Positions 18,801 through 29,596 of a stretch of 59,802 bases of DNA are shown here, one piece after another. Source of the stretch: Tenacibaculum finnmarkense (GTDB taxonomy: Bacteria > Bacteroidota > Bacteroidia > Flavobacteriales > Flavobacteriaceae); NCBI RefSeq assembly GCF_900239185.1, contig NZ_OENA01000023.1, positions 210,619 to 270,420 on the forward strand, in the 5' to 3' direction. Under the pieces are notes generated by a model. It was given only the letters and a program-made list of their open reading frames with translations. It was not told the DNA's origin and did not search any database. Position 1 is the stretch's first letter; every line of letters starts with the position of its first letter. The translations under genes were made by a program, and so were the position numbers.

Positions 18801-19273
18801 ATAAGCGTTTAAAATATGATAGTTTAATCAATTTGCCAACCAAAAATTTCTTTTACCCAATGGAAATTGGCGAAGAAATTAATGTTCAACTAGACAAAGG
18901 AAAAACATTATTAATTACCTTAGATTCTGTTGGTAAAGCGAATGAAGACGGAATGGTTACTGTTTATTTTAAAGTAAATGGTCAAGGTAGATCGGTTCAA
19001 ATAAAAGATACTTCTATCAAAATAGACAAGGTAGTTCACGCTAAAGCGGATAAAAATAACGCAAAGGAAATTGGCGCGCCCTTACAAGGAATGCTTTCTA
19101 CTATTCTGGTTAAAAAAGGAGATAAAATAACCAAAAATCAACCGTTATTTATCATTGAAGCCATGAAAATGGAAACCACCATTACAGCTACCCAAAATAC
19201 AAGTATCGATGAAATTATTTTAAAAACAGGAACAATGGTATATGCTGATGATTTAATTATTAAATTGAGCTAA
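15821..19273 (+). CDS. pyc: Pyruvate carboxylase
   Basis: A biotin-dependent enzyme of about 1150 residues that carboxylates pyruvate to oxaloacetate, refilling the TCA cycle. The ATG at 15821 (MKIKKVLVANRGEIAIR) is chosen over an upstream TTG because the family N-terminus starts here. Domains in order are biotin carboxylase (about 1-450, ATP loop GGGGRGMR near 163), carboxyltransferase starting FTDTTMRDAHQSLLATRMRT near 533 with metal-binding HLHTHDT, the allosteric/PC linker, and the biotinyl domain with EAMKMET near 1112. All functions are on one chain, so this is the alpha-4 type. Oxaloacetate made here connects to mdh downstream. Confidence 0.96.
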   Translation: MKIKKVLVANRGEIAIRIFRACTEINIKTIGVYTFEDRYSLHRYKADESYQIGADNEPLKPYLNIDEIIRVALETGADAIHPGYGFLSENPQLAQKCEDNGLIFIGPKVSVLKSLGDKITAKKVAVANNIPVIRSNEKPLIDVETALNEAQIIGYPIMLKAASGGGGRGMRVIREASELKGAFNESKREALNAFGDDTVFLEKFVENPKHIEIQIVADNYGNTVHLFERDCSVQRRYQKVIEFAPSFDLKQSIKDDLYKYAIAICKAVDYNNIGTVEFLVDDDDAIYFIEVNPRIQVEHTVTEVVTNIDLVKTQLFIAGGYKLADQQIKIKNQAAVKVNGYALQCRITTEDPQNDFKPDYGEITTYRSASGFGIRLDAGSVYQGAIISPFFDSMLVKVTANSRTLDGACRKIRRALAEFRIRGVKTNMPFLNNILQHETFRKGEVTVNFIKQNPDLFVFKASKNRATKLVTYLGDVIVNGNPDVKKIDPTKKFIQPVVPKFDINAKHPEGTKDLLTKLGPEKFSQWLKNEQKIHFTDTTMRDAHQSLLATRMRTFDMLKVAEGYAKNNPTIFSMEVWGGATFDVCMRFLQENPWERLRLLRKAMPNVLLQMLIRGSNGVGYTAYSDNLIEKFVAESWENGVDIFRIFDSLNWMKSIAPCIEHVRTKTNGLAEGSICYTGDILDPENTKYNLKYYTQLAKDIENAGAHILAIKDMAGLLKPYAAFELVSALKQTVNIPIHLHTHDTSSIQSATYLKAIEAGVDVVDVALGGLSGLTSQPNFNSVAEMIKFNERESNLNIDSLNEYSNYWETVREYYYPFESGLKAGSGEVFKHEIPGGQYSNLKPQAQALGLEDRFHEITKMYGDVNHLFGDIVKVTPSSKVVGDMAQYLVSNNLTVQDVLERGDTISFPQSVVSFFRGDLGQPVGGFPKELQKLILKDEKPYTDRPNAHIEPLDIDKEYKEFKKIFEKDLSRPIDITDFLSYKLYPKVFTDAYNKRLKYDSLINLPTKNFFYPMEIGEEINVQLDKGKTLLITLDSVGKANEDGMVTVYFKVNGQGRSVQIKDTSIKIDKVVHAKADKNNAKEIGAPLQGMLSTILVKKGDKITKNQPLFIIEAMKMETTITATQNTSIDEIILKTGTMVYADDLIIKLS

Positions 19274-19292
19274 AAACTAAATAACAATAACT

Positions 19293-19318
19293 AAAAACGG
19301 TGCTTTTGCGCCGTTTTT
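19293..19318 (+). terminator. Hairpin terminator after pyc
   Basis: AAAAACGGTGC, loop TTTT and GCGCCGTTTTT form a strong stem with a U-tract, 20 bp after the pyc stop. The rest of the 341-bp gap to gyrB is A/T-rich and holds the gyrB promoter box. Confidence 0.85.
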
Positions 19319-19467
19319 ATATTAATTTATTTTATAAGCTTTTAAAAAACAACAAACACTTTCTCTAGGCTTTTTTAAGCCATTTTAAAGCATTATATTA
19401 AAAAATACAAATTACTTTAATTTTACACATCAACAGCTAAAAGCTTTTAAATCACCTTGATTTTTCG

Positions 19468-19475
19468 TATTTTTG
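19468..19475 (+). promoter_or_regulatory. TAnnTTTG box upstream of gyrB
   Basis: TATTTTTG in the context CGTATTTTTGTAC. The same box and flank recur before mdh (22833-22840). Use of this box would give gyrB a 5' UTR of roughly 130 nt. No clear -33 element. Confidence 0.5.
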
Positions 19476-19602
19476 TACGCTAGGCTCTTATAGAGTATAT
19501 CAACTTTACATTTTATAAATCAGCCTATTTTTTTATCCGCAGAAAAAAAAAAATTAATATTTATTTTGTGATAAAAAACAGAAAAAAACAAAAATTAATT
19601 AA

Positions 19603-21552
<1,950 letters not shown>

Positions 21553-21635
21553 TATTTCCTGTTTTATTAAATAATATGTATTTATATTAACTATTTATTG
21601 CGTTTTTATTAAATCTTTATTAAAGAATAAAATTT

Positions 21636-21669
21636 AAAAAGCTCCGCCTTATAGGGCGGAGCTTTTTTT
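21636..21669 (+). terminator. Hairpin terminator after gyrB
   Basis: AAAAAGCTCCGCC, a TTATA loop and GGGCGGAGCTTTTTTT form a GC-rich stem with a long U-tract, about 85 bp after gyrB. Confidence 0.9.
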
Positions 21670-21671
21670 GA

Positions 21672-21679
21672 TACATTTG
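21672..21679 (+). promoter_or_regulatory. TAnnTTTG box for the DUF6588-like gene
   Basis: TACATTTG, 20 bp before the ATG and directly after the gyrB terminator. It matches the Bacteroidota -7 consensus. Confidence 0.6.
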
Positions 21680-21699
21680 TTTAAAATAATTTTAATCAA

Positions 21700-22743
21700 A
21701 TGAAAAAATTCCCCCTAATTTTATTTGCTGTTTTTACGACAATATGTACTGTAAAAGCACAAGAATTAGAAAGTATCCTTTTAGCAAAGGAAGATGCTTC
21801 AAAATTAACAAAAGCCTATATCAGCCCCGCTATGAAAGGGCTCATATATAGTATGAATAACGGCTGGTATCACACGGCTAAAGTGCACAAAAAATTTGGT
21901 TTTGATATAACCATTGGTGCCAACGCTTCTTTTGTGCCTTCAAAAGATGAAATTTTTAATCTTACAACCTTAAATTTATCGAATCATACAAAAATTACAA
22001 ATAACGTAACCTCTTCATCAACAGTAGCAGGAAGTAAAAACAACAGCCTTACAGAGTTAAAATACGAAACAAGTATAAAAGGTCAAAAAGTAAGCGCAAA
22101 TTTTACACTTCCTCAAGGAATTAAAGAAGATTTACCTGCAAGCGCTATTCCTACCCCCGCTATTCAAATAGGTGTAGGTTTGCCTTTTAAATTAGATGCT
22201 ATTATACGTTATGTTCCTCAAATAGGTTCTACTGATGTAAAAGGAAACCTACTTGGTATCGGGATAAAGAAAGAAATTACAAGTTTATTTGGCCCGATAG
22301 ATAAAACACCGTTGCATGTTTCTATAGTGGCAGGGTATACTAAGATGACTGTTGATTATAGAATTGGTGATATCAACCAAAGTGTAAAAGCCCAAAATGC
22401 GGTTGCCCAATTTGAATTAAACAGTTACACAGTTCAAGCAATTGCATCTATTAACTTTCCCTTTATCAATTTTTATGGTGGAGCGGGATACAATGGTGGA
22501 ACAACAAAATTAAATATGAAAGCTGATTCTGATTTTATAGCAACCTATCAAGTTGAAAATTATCCAACGATAAGTATTCAGGAAAACTTAGGGAAAAATC
22601 CAATATCATTAAATCAAGTAACAAAAGGATTTAACGCCACTATTGGAACTCGTTTAAGCTTGGGATTCTTTAAAATATTCGCAAGTTATACCCTACAAGA
22701 ATACAATTCTGTGAATGCAGGAATTGCATTTAGTTTTAGATAA
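21700..22743 (+). CDS. DUF6588-like outer-membrane barrel protein
   Basis: A 347-residue protein with a signal peptide (MKKFPLILFAVFTTICTVKAQ, cut near residue 20). The mature part begins ELESILLAKEDASKLTKAYI and has alternating hydrophobic beta-strand patterns through to a C-terminal phenylalanine (YNSVNAGIAFSFR), as in outer-membrane barrels. It resembles the DUF6588 family of flavobacteria, from memory. Function is unknown. It has its own promoter box and hairpin terminator, so it is likely a single-gene unit. Confidence 0.7.
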   Translation: MKKFPLILFAVFTTICTVKAQELESILLAKEDASKLTKAYISPAMKGLIYSMNNGWYHTAKVHKKFGFDITIGANASFVPSKDEIFNLTTLNLSNHTKITNNVTSSSTVAGSKNNSLTELKYETSIKGQKVSANFTLPQGIKEDLPASAIPTPAIQIGVGLPFKLDAIIRYVPQIGSTDVKGNLLGIGIKKEITSLFGPIDKTPLHVSIVAGYTKMTVDYRIGDINQSVKAQNAVAQFELNSYTVQAIASINFPFINFYGGAGYNGGTTKLNMKADSDFIATYQVENYPTISIQENLGKNPISLNQVTKGFNATIGTRLSLGFFKIFASYTLQEYNSVNAGIAFSFR

Positions 22744-22777
22744 AATCAACCTAAAAAAATACCTAATAAATTAACAT

Positions 22778-22807
22778 AAAAGCCCGTTGAAATTTCAATG
22801 GGCTTTT
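22778..22807 (+). terminator. Hairpin terminator after the DUF6588-like gene
   Basis: AAAAGCCCGTTGAAA and TTTCAATGGGCTTTT pair almost completely, followed by GTTTTTA. Confidence 0.85.
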
Positions 22808-22832
22808 GTTTTTATATCGATACTCAAATTGT

Positions 22833-22840
22833 TATTTTTG
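22833..22840 (+). promoter_or_regulatory. TAnnTTTG box for mdh
   Basis: TATTTTTG followed by TAC, 38 bp before the mdh ATG. A TTTTG lies 24 bp upstream, slightly far for a -33 element. Confidence 0.5.
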
Positions 22841-22878
22841 TACAACTAAATTAATCATCACAATTAAAATATAAAAAT

Positions 22879-23805
22879 ATGAAAGTAACAGTTGTAGGAG
22901 CAGGTGCTGTAGGTGCAAGTTGTGCAGAGTATATTGCTATTAAAAATTTCGCATCAGAAGTTGTATTAGTAGATATTAAAGAAGGTTTTGCTGAAGGTAA
23001 AGCGATGGATTTAATGCAAACAGCCTCTTTAAATGGTTTTGATACTAAAATTACTGGTACCACTGGTGATTATAGTAAAACTGCGGGATCTGATGTTTGT
23101 GTAATTACCTCTGGTATTGCTCGTAAACCAGGAATGTCTCGTGATGAATTATTAGATATTAATGCTGGTATCGTAAAAATGGTGGCTTCTAGTTTGGTAG
23201 AACATTCTCCAAATACGATTATTATTGTGGTTTCTAACCCAATGGATACCATGACTTATTTAGTACACAAAGCTACTGGATTGGCTAAAAATAAAATTAT
23301 TGGAATGGGTGGAGCCTTAGATTCTGCACGTTTTAAATACCGTTTAGCAGAAGCTTTAGGAGCGCCTATTTCTGATGTTGATGGAATGGTAATTGGTGGT
23401 CATTCTGATAAAGGAATGCTTCCTTTAACGCGTTTAGCTACTCGTAATTCTATGCCTGTTTCTGAATTTTTATCAGAAGAAAGATTAGAAAAAGTATTAC
23501 AAGACACCAAAGTTGGTGGTGCTACTTTAACTGGTTTATTAGGTACTTCTGCTTGGTATGCACCAGGAGCAGCAGTTTCAGGAATGGTTCAGGCAATTGC
23601 TTGCGATTCTAAAAAAATATTCCCTTGTTCAGCTTTATTAGATGGTGAATTTGGTTTGTCTGATTTATGTATCGGAGTTCCTGTTGTTTTAGGGAAAGAC
23701 GGAATTGAAAAAATCGTTGAAATTAATTTATCGGAAGCAGAAAAAGCAAATTTAGTTGCCTCTGCCCAAGCGGTAAAAAGTAACAATGCTGCTTTAAACT
23801 TGTAA
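22879..23805 (+). CDS. mdh: Malate dehydrogenase (NAD)
   Basis: A 308-residue LDH/MDH-family enzyme interconverting malate and oxaloacetate. The Rossmann glycine motif VVGAGAVGASCAEYIA opens the protein. IARKPGMSRDELL carries the substrate-discriminating arginines, and IGGHSDKGMLPL holds the catalytic His175. The short length and GAGAVG start fit the lactate-dehydrogenase-like MDH used by Bacteroidota. It is metabolically linked to pyc upstream, but each gene has its own promoter or terminator signals. Confidence 0.95.
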   Translation: MKVTVVGAGAVGASCAEYIAIKNFASEVVLVDIKEGFAEGKAMDLMQTASLNGFDTKITGTTGDYSKTAGSDVCVITSGIARKPGMSRDELLDINAGIVKMVASSLVEHSPNTIIIVVSNPMDTMTYLVHKATGLAKNKIIGMGGALDSARFKYRLAEALGAPISDVDGMVIGGHSDKGMLPLTRLATRNSMPVSEFLSEERLEKVLQDTKVGGATLTGLLGTSAWYAPGAAVSGMVQAIACDSKKIFPCSALLDGEFGLSDLCIGVPVVLGKDGIEKIVEINLSEAEKANLVASAQAVKSNNAALNL

Positions 23806-23821
23806 AAAAATTTAAGGAACA

Positions 23822-23856
23822 AAAAACCCGTATAATTTAAAATTATACGGGTTTTT
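23822..23856. terminator. Bidirectional terminator between mdh and ftsE
   Basis: AAAAACCCGTATAATTTTA and its complement TAAAATTATACGGGTTTTT form a long stem flanked by A- and T-runs. It lies between convergent genes, so it can serve both. Confidence 0.85.
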
Positions 23857-23892
23857 ATTTTTGATGTTATTTTAGTATAAAATTAATAAAAG

Positions 23893-24576
23893 TTAAACAA
23901 CTTGTTGTACTACTTCAAAAAGTTCGCCACCTTCACATTTTAATGTTTTTTGCTTAAACTTTACAATTAACTGATAATCATGGGTTGCCATTAAAATAGT
24001 TTTTCCACTTTTATGAATTTTATTTAATAATTCCATGACTTCTAACGATGTTTTAGGATCTAAATTTCCTGTTGGTTCATCGGCTAAAATTAATTCAGGA
24101 TCATTTAATAAAGCCCTTGCAATTGCAACTCGTTGTTGCTCGCCTCCTGAAAGTTCAAAAGTGTTTTTATTGTATTTTTGCTTCATCCCAACTTTATCTA
24201 AAACCTCGTAGATTTTATTTTCTATATCGCTTTTATTTTTCCAACCAGTGGCTTTTAGCACAAATTCTAAATTTTTAAAAACATTTCTATCGTTTAAAAG
24301 TTTAAAATCCTGAAAAACAATGCCTAGCTTTCGTCTTAAAAAAGGAATGTCTTTTTCTTTGGTTTCATTTAAGTTAAAGCCTACAATTTCACCAAAACCT
24401 TCTTGTAATTGCAAATCACCGTATAAGGTTTTTAACAGGCTACTTTTTCCGCTCCCTGTTTTTCCTATCAAATAATAAAAATCTCCTTTATTTAATCTGA
24501 AATTAACTTTTGACAATACTAAGTTCTCTTGCTGATAAATAGCCGCATTTTCAAGATGTAAAACAGGTTTTTCCAT
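23893..24576 (-). CDS. ftsE: Cell division ATP-binding protein FtsE
   Basis: A 227-residue ABC ATPase. Walker [10 protein letters not shown] is at 38-46, the signature LSGGEQQ at 142-148, Walker [10 protein letters not shown] at 163-170, and the H-loop in MATHDYQL. The Q-loop segment [19 protein letters not shown] is typical of FtsE, which with FtsX regulates peptidoglycan hydrolysis at the septum. No ftsX is adjacent, and in this phylum the two genes are often apart. It could be another small ABC ATPase of the same clade. Confidence 0.85.
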   Translation of the reverse strand: MEKPVLHLENAAIYQQENLVLSKVNFRLNKGDFYYLIGKTGSGKSSLLKTLYGDLQLQEGFGEIVGFNLNETKEKDIPFLRRKLGIVFQDFKLLNDRNVFKNLEFVLKATGWKNKSDIENKIYEVLDKVGMKQKYNKNTFELSGGEQQRVAIARALLNDPELILADEPTGNLDPKTSLEVMELLNKIHKSGKTILMATHDYQLIVKFKQKTLKCEGGELFEVVQQVV

Positions 24577-24592
24577 AATTAATTGATTTTTA

Positions 24593-24600
24593 CAAATCTA
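24593..24600 (-). promoter_or_regulatory. TAnnTTTG box for ftsE
   Basis: TAGATTTG on the minus strand, 16 bp before the ftsE ATG. It fits the Bacteroidota -7 consensus. Confidence 0.55.
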
Positions 24601-24714
24601 AAATTTTATTACTTAATTATATAACATTTCTTACTTTTGATGCGTATTTTTAATACATCGTTTTCCAACAAAAATAAAAAAAGAACGTTATAGTTCTTAG
24701 ATACTTAAAAAAAT

Positions 24715-27700
24715 ATGAAATTTATTTATTATAAAAAAAGTTATTACCTGTTGTTTTTAATCGCTTTTTCAAGCACTATCATAGCACAAGAATCGGCTAT
24801 TAATTCGACCACTACTGCTACCTATTACAAGGCGGTGAAATTATACAATAACAAAGCGTATTCAGCTGCACAAGAATTATTTAAAGAAGTTTCTACAAAT
24901 GCAAAAATACACCGAAATAGCAAAGCTGATGCTGATTATTATGACGCTATGTGTGCCATTAAATTAACACAAAGTAACGCCAATAATAAAGTACAGGCTT
25001 TTGTACAAAATTACCCATATCATAGCAAAAGAGAAAAAGCTTTTTTAAAGGTTGGTAACTATTATTTTGCCAATAGAAAGGCTGCGCACGCCTTAAAATG
25101 GTATCAAAAAGTAAATGAAGACCTTTTAAGTAGTGCCGAAAGAGACGAATTAAATTATAAAATGGGCTATGCCCTACTGGTTTCTAATTATTTAAAAGAT
25201 GCAAAAGAGCATTTTAAAGGCTTATTAGGAAACCCTATTTATGGTAATGATGCCCGATATTACTTCGGATATATTGCCTATAAACAAGAAAATTTTGGCG
25301 AAGCAGAAGATAATTTAAGTAAATTAGCCAATGATGCTACCTATCAAGCAAAAGCGAATTATTATATTTTAGACATCAGTTTTAAGGCAGGACGTTTTGA
25401 TAAATCTGTAAAAATTGGAGAAGAACTTTTAAAGAAATCAAAAGATAAAAAAGAAATTTCTCAAGTATCTAAAATTATTGGAGAAAGTTATTTCAACTTA
25501 AAAAAATACGATGCTGCAATTCCATATTTAAAAGCCTACAAAGGAACTAAAGGAAAGTGGACAAATACCGATTATTATTATTTAGGATACGCCTATTATC
25601 AGCAAAAAAACTATGAAGAAGCTATCGGAAATTTCAATAAAATTATTGATGGAAATAATAAAGTAGCACAAAATGCCTATTATCATTTAGGCGAATGTTA
25701 TTTAGAATTACTAAAAAAAATGGAAGCTTTAAATGCGTTTAAAAATGCTAGCGAAATGGATTTTGATGCAAAAATAACTCAAAGTGCCTCGTTAAATTAT
25801 GCTAAATTAAGTTATGAATTAGGAAACCCCTACCAAAGCGTTCCTGAGGTTTTAAAAGGGTTTTTAGCTAAATACCCAAACAATGAAAGCGCTAATGAAA
25901 TTAGTGATTTATTAATTACCTCGTATTTACATCAGCAAGATTATCAAGGAGCTTTAACCTATTTAGCAACCACAAAATCAGCCAAAAACAAAGAACTTGC
26001 CAAAGAGGTTTCTTTATATAGAGGAATTCAATTATTTAATGAAAATACCTTAAAAATAGCAAAACCTTATTTTGAAAAAGCAAGTTTATCGCAAAATGAA
26101 ACCGTTCGTAGCAAAGGGCTTTTTTGGCTAGCGGAAACCGATTATTTATTAGGAAATTATCAAAATTCTTTGACTAATTTCTTACAAATTACGAGTACTA
26201 ATTTTGACGAATCTAAAAAACTAACCTACCATATTGCCTACACCTACTTTAAATTAAAAGACTATCAAAATTCGGCTATTTATTTTCAGGATTTTTTAGA
26301 TAAAAAACTAGAAAATAACGATTTAAACGATGATGCTTCGAACCGATTAGGCGATTCTTTTTATGCTTCCAAAGGGTTTTTAAAAGCGGTTAGCTCGTAT
26401 AAAAAAGTAATTGACCAAGGTGGTGTTGGCGCTGATTATGCGCAATATCAAACCGCTATGAGTTACGGTTTTATGGGTAAAAATAATCAGAAAATTGAAG
26501 CCTTACAAACCCTTATTAATACCTATCAAGATTCGCAATTACAAGACGATGCCTTGTTTCAATTAGCAACAACCTACACCACGATTAATAATGCTGCTAA
26601 GGCACAAGAAAGCTATACTAACTTGTTATCAAAACATAAAAGTAGCCATTATATTCCTAGTGTTCTTTTACGTCAAGGATTGTTGTATAACAATGAAAAT
26701 CAAAACGAAAAAGCCTTGGTGAAATACAAGGAAATTGTAGCAAAACACCCTAATTCAAAAGAGGCATCGCAGGCAGTTAGCAATGTTAAAAACATATATA
26801 TTGACCTTGGTAAGGTAGATCAATATGCCGCATGGGCTAAAGATATCAGCTTTATAAATATTACCGATGCAGAGCTTGACAATGCCACCTATCAGGCTGC
26901 TGAAAATAAATTTTTAGAGAATAATAACAACAAAGCAATTACAGGTTTTAACAAATACCTTCGTACTTTTCCTTCAGGAATACACGCTTTAAAAGCCCAT
27001 TTTTACTTAGCACAATCGTACAGTAACATCAAAAAATTTCAAAATAGCATACCTCATTATAACTATGTAATTGGTAAAGATAAAAACGCATTTACAGAAG
27101 AATCTCTAATTAAACTTGCTAAAATATACTTAGAAAAAGAGGATTGGAAAAATGGAATTCCTATTTTAGAAAAACTAGAAAAAGCAGCAAATTATCCTCA
27201 GAATATTGTTTTTTCTCAAAGTAATTTAATGAAGGGTTATTATGAAAAACAAGCCTATTCAAAAGCAATTTCTTATGCCGAAAAAGTATTGGCAACTTCA
27301 AAAATAGACACCAATATTTCTAATGATGCAAAAATAATTATTGCCCGTTCGGCTTTTAAAACAAATGATTTTACCACTGCCCAAGAATATTTTAATGAGG
27401 TAAGTAAAAATGCTACTGGCGAATTAAAAGCAGAAAGTTTATATTATAAAGCCTTCTTTTTAAACAAACATAAAGATTTTGAAGCCTCTAATAAAGCAGT
27501 ACAAAATTTAATTGCCAATTATTCCTCTTATAAATACTGGGGTGTAAAAAGTTATGTTATTATGGCAAAAAACTACAATGCCTTAAATGATGCGTATCAG
27601 GCAACCTATATTTTAGAAAATATTATTAAAAATTTCACCCAATATAAAGACATTACAGAAGCGGCTAGTAATGAACTTCGAGCAATTAAAAATAAAGAAG

Positions 27701-27735
27701 CCAAAACCAACGAATCAATTAACAGCCAAAACTAA
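24715..27735 (+). CDS. Large periplasmic tetratricopeptide-repeat protein
   Basis: A 1006-residue protein with a signal peptide (YYLLFLIAFSSTIIAQ, cut near residue 25), then TPR helices along its whole length. Examples are YYLGYAYYQQKNYEEAIGNF near 285, LGECYLELLKKMEALNAF near 325, FWLAETDYLLGNYQNSLTNF near 475 and FYLAQSYSNIKKFQNSIPHY near 765. No enzymatic domain is seen. It is followed 27 bp later by an outer-membrane barrel, so it probably acts as a periplasmic scaffold with that barrel. Function is unknown. Transcribed divergently from ftsE. Confidence 0.85.
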   Translation: MKFIYYKKSYYLLFLIAFSSTIIAQESAINSTTTATYYKAVKLYNNKAYSAAQELFKEVSTNAKIHRNSKADADYYDAMCAIKLTQSNANNKVQAFVQNYPYHSKREKAFLKVGNYYFANRKAAHALKWYQKVNEDLLSSAERDELNYKMGYALLVSNYLKDAKEHFKGLLGNPIYGNDARYYFGYIAYKQENFGEAEDNLSKLANDATYQAKANYYILDISFKAGRFDKSVKIGEELLKKSKDKKEISQVSKIIGESYFNLKKYDAAIPYLKAYKGTKGKWTNTDYYYLGYAYYQQKNYEEAIGNFNKIIDGNNKVAQNAYYHLGECYLELLKKMEALNAFKNASEMDFDAKITQSASLNYAKLSYELGNPYQSVPEVLKGFLAKYPNNESANEISDLLITSYLHQQDYQGALTYLATTKSAKNKELAKEVSLYRGIQLFNENTLKIAKPYFEKASLSQNETVRSKGLFWLAETDYLLGNYQNSLTNFLQITSTNFDESKKLTYHIAYTYFKLKDYQNSAIYFQDFLDKKLENNDLNDDASNRLGDSFYASKGFLKAVSSYKKVIDQGGVGADYAQYQTAMSYGFMGKNNQKIEALQTLINTYQDSQLQDDALFQLATTYTTINNAAKAQESYTNLLSKHKSSHYIPSVLLRQGLLYNNENQNEKALVKYKEIVAKHPNSKEASQAVSNVKNIYIDLGKVDQYAAWAKDISFINITDAELDNATYQAAENKFLENNNNKAITGFNKYLRTFPSGIHALKAHFYLAQSYSNIKKFQNSIPHYNYVIGKDKNAFTEESLIKLAKIYLEKEDWKNGIPILEKLEKAANYPQNIVFSQSNLMKGYYEKQAYSKAISYAEKVLATSKIDTNISNDAKIIIARSAFKTNDFTTAQEYFNEVSKNATGELKAESLYYKAFFLNKHKDFEASNKAVQNLIANYSSYKYWGVKSYVIMAKNYNALNDAYQATYILENIIKNFTQYKDITEAASNELRAIKNKEAKTNESINSQN

Positions 27736-27762
27736 AATTTGTTAAAAACAAAAAAGAGTTCA

Positions 27763-29562
27763 ATGATTAAATTAATAAAAAAACACCTTGTTTTACTTGT
27801 TTTATTTGTAATTTCAATTGCCAATTCACAAGAAAAAAAAGCAGCCGAAAAGCCCGTAATTTTAAAAGATAGTATTATAAAAACAGAAGTTGTAAATGTT
27901 GTTACTTCCTATGTTCCTAAAATTACAGATGCTTTTAAAATAAAACAAAAACCGTTTATAAAACACACGAAAGAAACTCAGAAAAAAGCCCTAGAATACA
28001 CTATCTTTTCAGTGCCTGTTGCCTCTACTTTTATTCCTAAAAGTGGCGTTATGAAAAAAGTTGATTTAGGAAAAAGAGAAGAATTATACCCTAATTATTT
28101 TTCGCTTGGTTTTGGTACAAAAATGACGCCTTTTGCAGAAGCCTATATCAAAAATAATGATGGATATGGTGGTGAATTTGGTGCCTATTTAAATTTTTTA
28201 CTTTCGGCTAATCCCGTTGCAGAAAAACCACTTAGTAGCACCTATTACACTATGGGATTGAAATTGTTTTACGCACAAGATGAACGATATTACAATTGGA
28301 AAGCAGGTATTAATGCAAATCGAAATAAGCATAATTGGTATGGTTTACCAAAAAATATAACTTTTAAAGATACTACAACTAGCCATATAGAACCCGAACA
28401 AGCCTACAACTTTTTTAATCTTTTTGGGGAATTTAACATGGAAGACTCTTCTTTAGAGTACGCAAAAATTTCAGGATCATTTTTTTCTGATATTTTAAGC
28501 AGTAGTGAATTTTTAGTTGATGGAAATGCCCTTTTAAAATTTCCTTTAGATAACATACATCGCGAATTAAATGACCTATACATCAATACAACTTTAAGTT
28601 ATTTAGGTACTAATTTCAACAATAACTACCAAACACAAACCCAATTAAAACATGGTTTTTTTACCGCAGGAATACATCCTAGCTATAATTTTTTAGCACA
28701 TAATTTTTCGGTTAAAATAGGGGCAAAAAGTTATTTTTCTATGGATATGGAAAAAAGCACCAACCAATTTTTAATCTATCCTGATCTTGAAATTTCTTAC
28801 CCTATTATAACAAATGCACTAGATATATATATAGGTGCTTCTGGTGATTTAAAAACAAATAACTACCATGATTTAGCCACTAAAAACCCTTATATTTCTC
28901 CTACGCAAAAATTATTACAAACTAGTAAATATGAAGCTTTCGCAGGTTTTAGAGGGAAGTTAAAACATCAATTTAGTTATCATTTAAAAGCAAGCTATGC
29001 TGATATTGAAAACAAGGCATTTTCATCTTTAAATCAATCAAAATCTAACGGAAAAAACAATGCAGGAAGCAATGCTTTTTCGTTATTTGGATATGAATAC
29101 GGAAACTCTTTTAATACCAATTACGATAATGTTAGCATTATTTCGGGCTTTGGTGAACTTGCTTTTGATGGTATTAAAAACCTAAGTATTGGTTTAAACG
29201 GGCAATACAATCAATTTACTTTAACTACCCAAACAGAACCTTGGAATACACCTGAAATAAAAGGAGAATTATTTGGAACTTATAAAGCTGATAAATGGTT
29301 TGCGGGTACAAACTTATTTTTTGTAGGACAACGAAAAGGAAAATTACACGCTATACTACCCCAAAAAACGTTTACAACGGTAAATTTAGACAGTTATTTT
29401 GACATCAATTTTAATGGTGGTTATCATTTTAGCGATTCATTTTCGGTGTTTTTAAACCTGAATAATGTATTAAATAACGAATATCAGCGCTTCCATAATT
29501 TTAACGTACAAGGCTTTCAAGCTATGGCAGGATTAACATGGAAATTTGATGCTATTTTATAA
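27763..29562 (+). CDS. Plug-less TonB-receptor-like outer-membrane barrel
   Basis: About 599 residues from the ATG at 27763 (MIKLIKKHLVLLVLFVISIANSQ); the frame extends upstream only to a TTG at 27739. A signal peptide is followed by a short basic/proline segment (VVTSYVPKITDAFKIKQKP) and then dense beta-strand patterns to the C-terminus, where NLNNVLNNEYQRFHNF and MAGLTWKFD resemble the last strands of TonB-dependent receptors. No plug domain or TonB box is recognisable, and the protein is shorter than transporters. The gene is coupled to the TPR protein (27 bp), suggesting an outer-membrane complex. What it transports, if anything, cannot be told. Confidence 0.8.
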   Translation: MIKLIKKHLVLLVLFVISIANSQEKKAAEKPVILKDSIIKTEVVNVVTSYVPKITDAFKIKQKPFIKHTKETQKKALEYTIFSVPVASTFIPKSGVMKKVDLGKREELYPNYFSLGFGTKMTPFAEAYIKNNDGYGGEFGAYLNFLLSANPVAEKPLSSTYYTMGLKLFYAQDERYYNWKAGINANRNKHNWYGLPKNITFKDTTTSHIEPEQAYNFFNLFGEFNMEDSSLEYAKISGSFFSDILSSSEFLVDGNALLKFPLDNIHRELNDLYINTTLSYLGTNFNNNYQTQTQLKHGFFTAGIHPSYNFLAHNFSVKIGAKSYFSMDMEKSTNQFLIYPDLEISYPIITNALDIYIGASGDLKTNNYHDLATKNPYISPTQKLLQTSKYEAFAGFRGKLKHQFSYHLKASYADIENKAFSSLNQSKSNGKNNAGSNAFSLFGYEYGNSFNTNYDNVSIISGFGELAFDGIKNLSIGLNGQYNQFTLTTQTEPWNTPEIKGELFGTYKADKWFAGTNLFFVGQRKGKLHAILPQKTFTTVNLDSYFDINFNGGYHFSDSFSVFLNLNNVLNNEYQRFHNFNVQGFQAMAGLTWKFDAIL

Positions 29563-29596
29563 GTAAAATAGCAAGCACTAAAAAACTAAATTCTAC

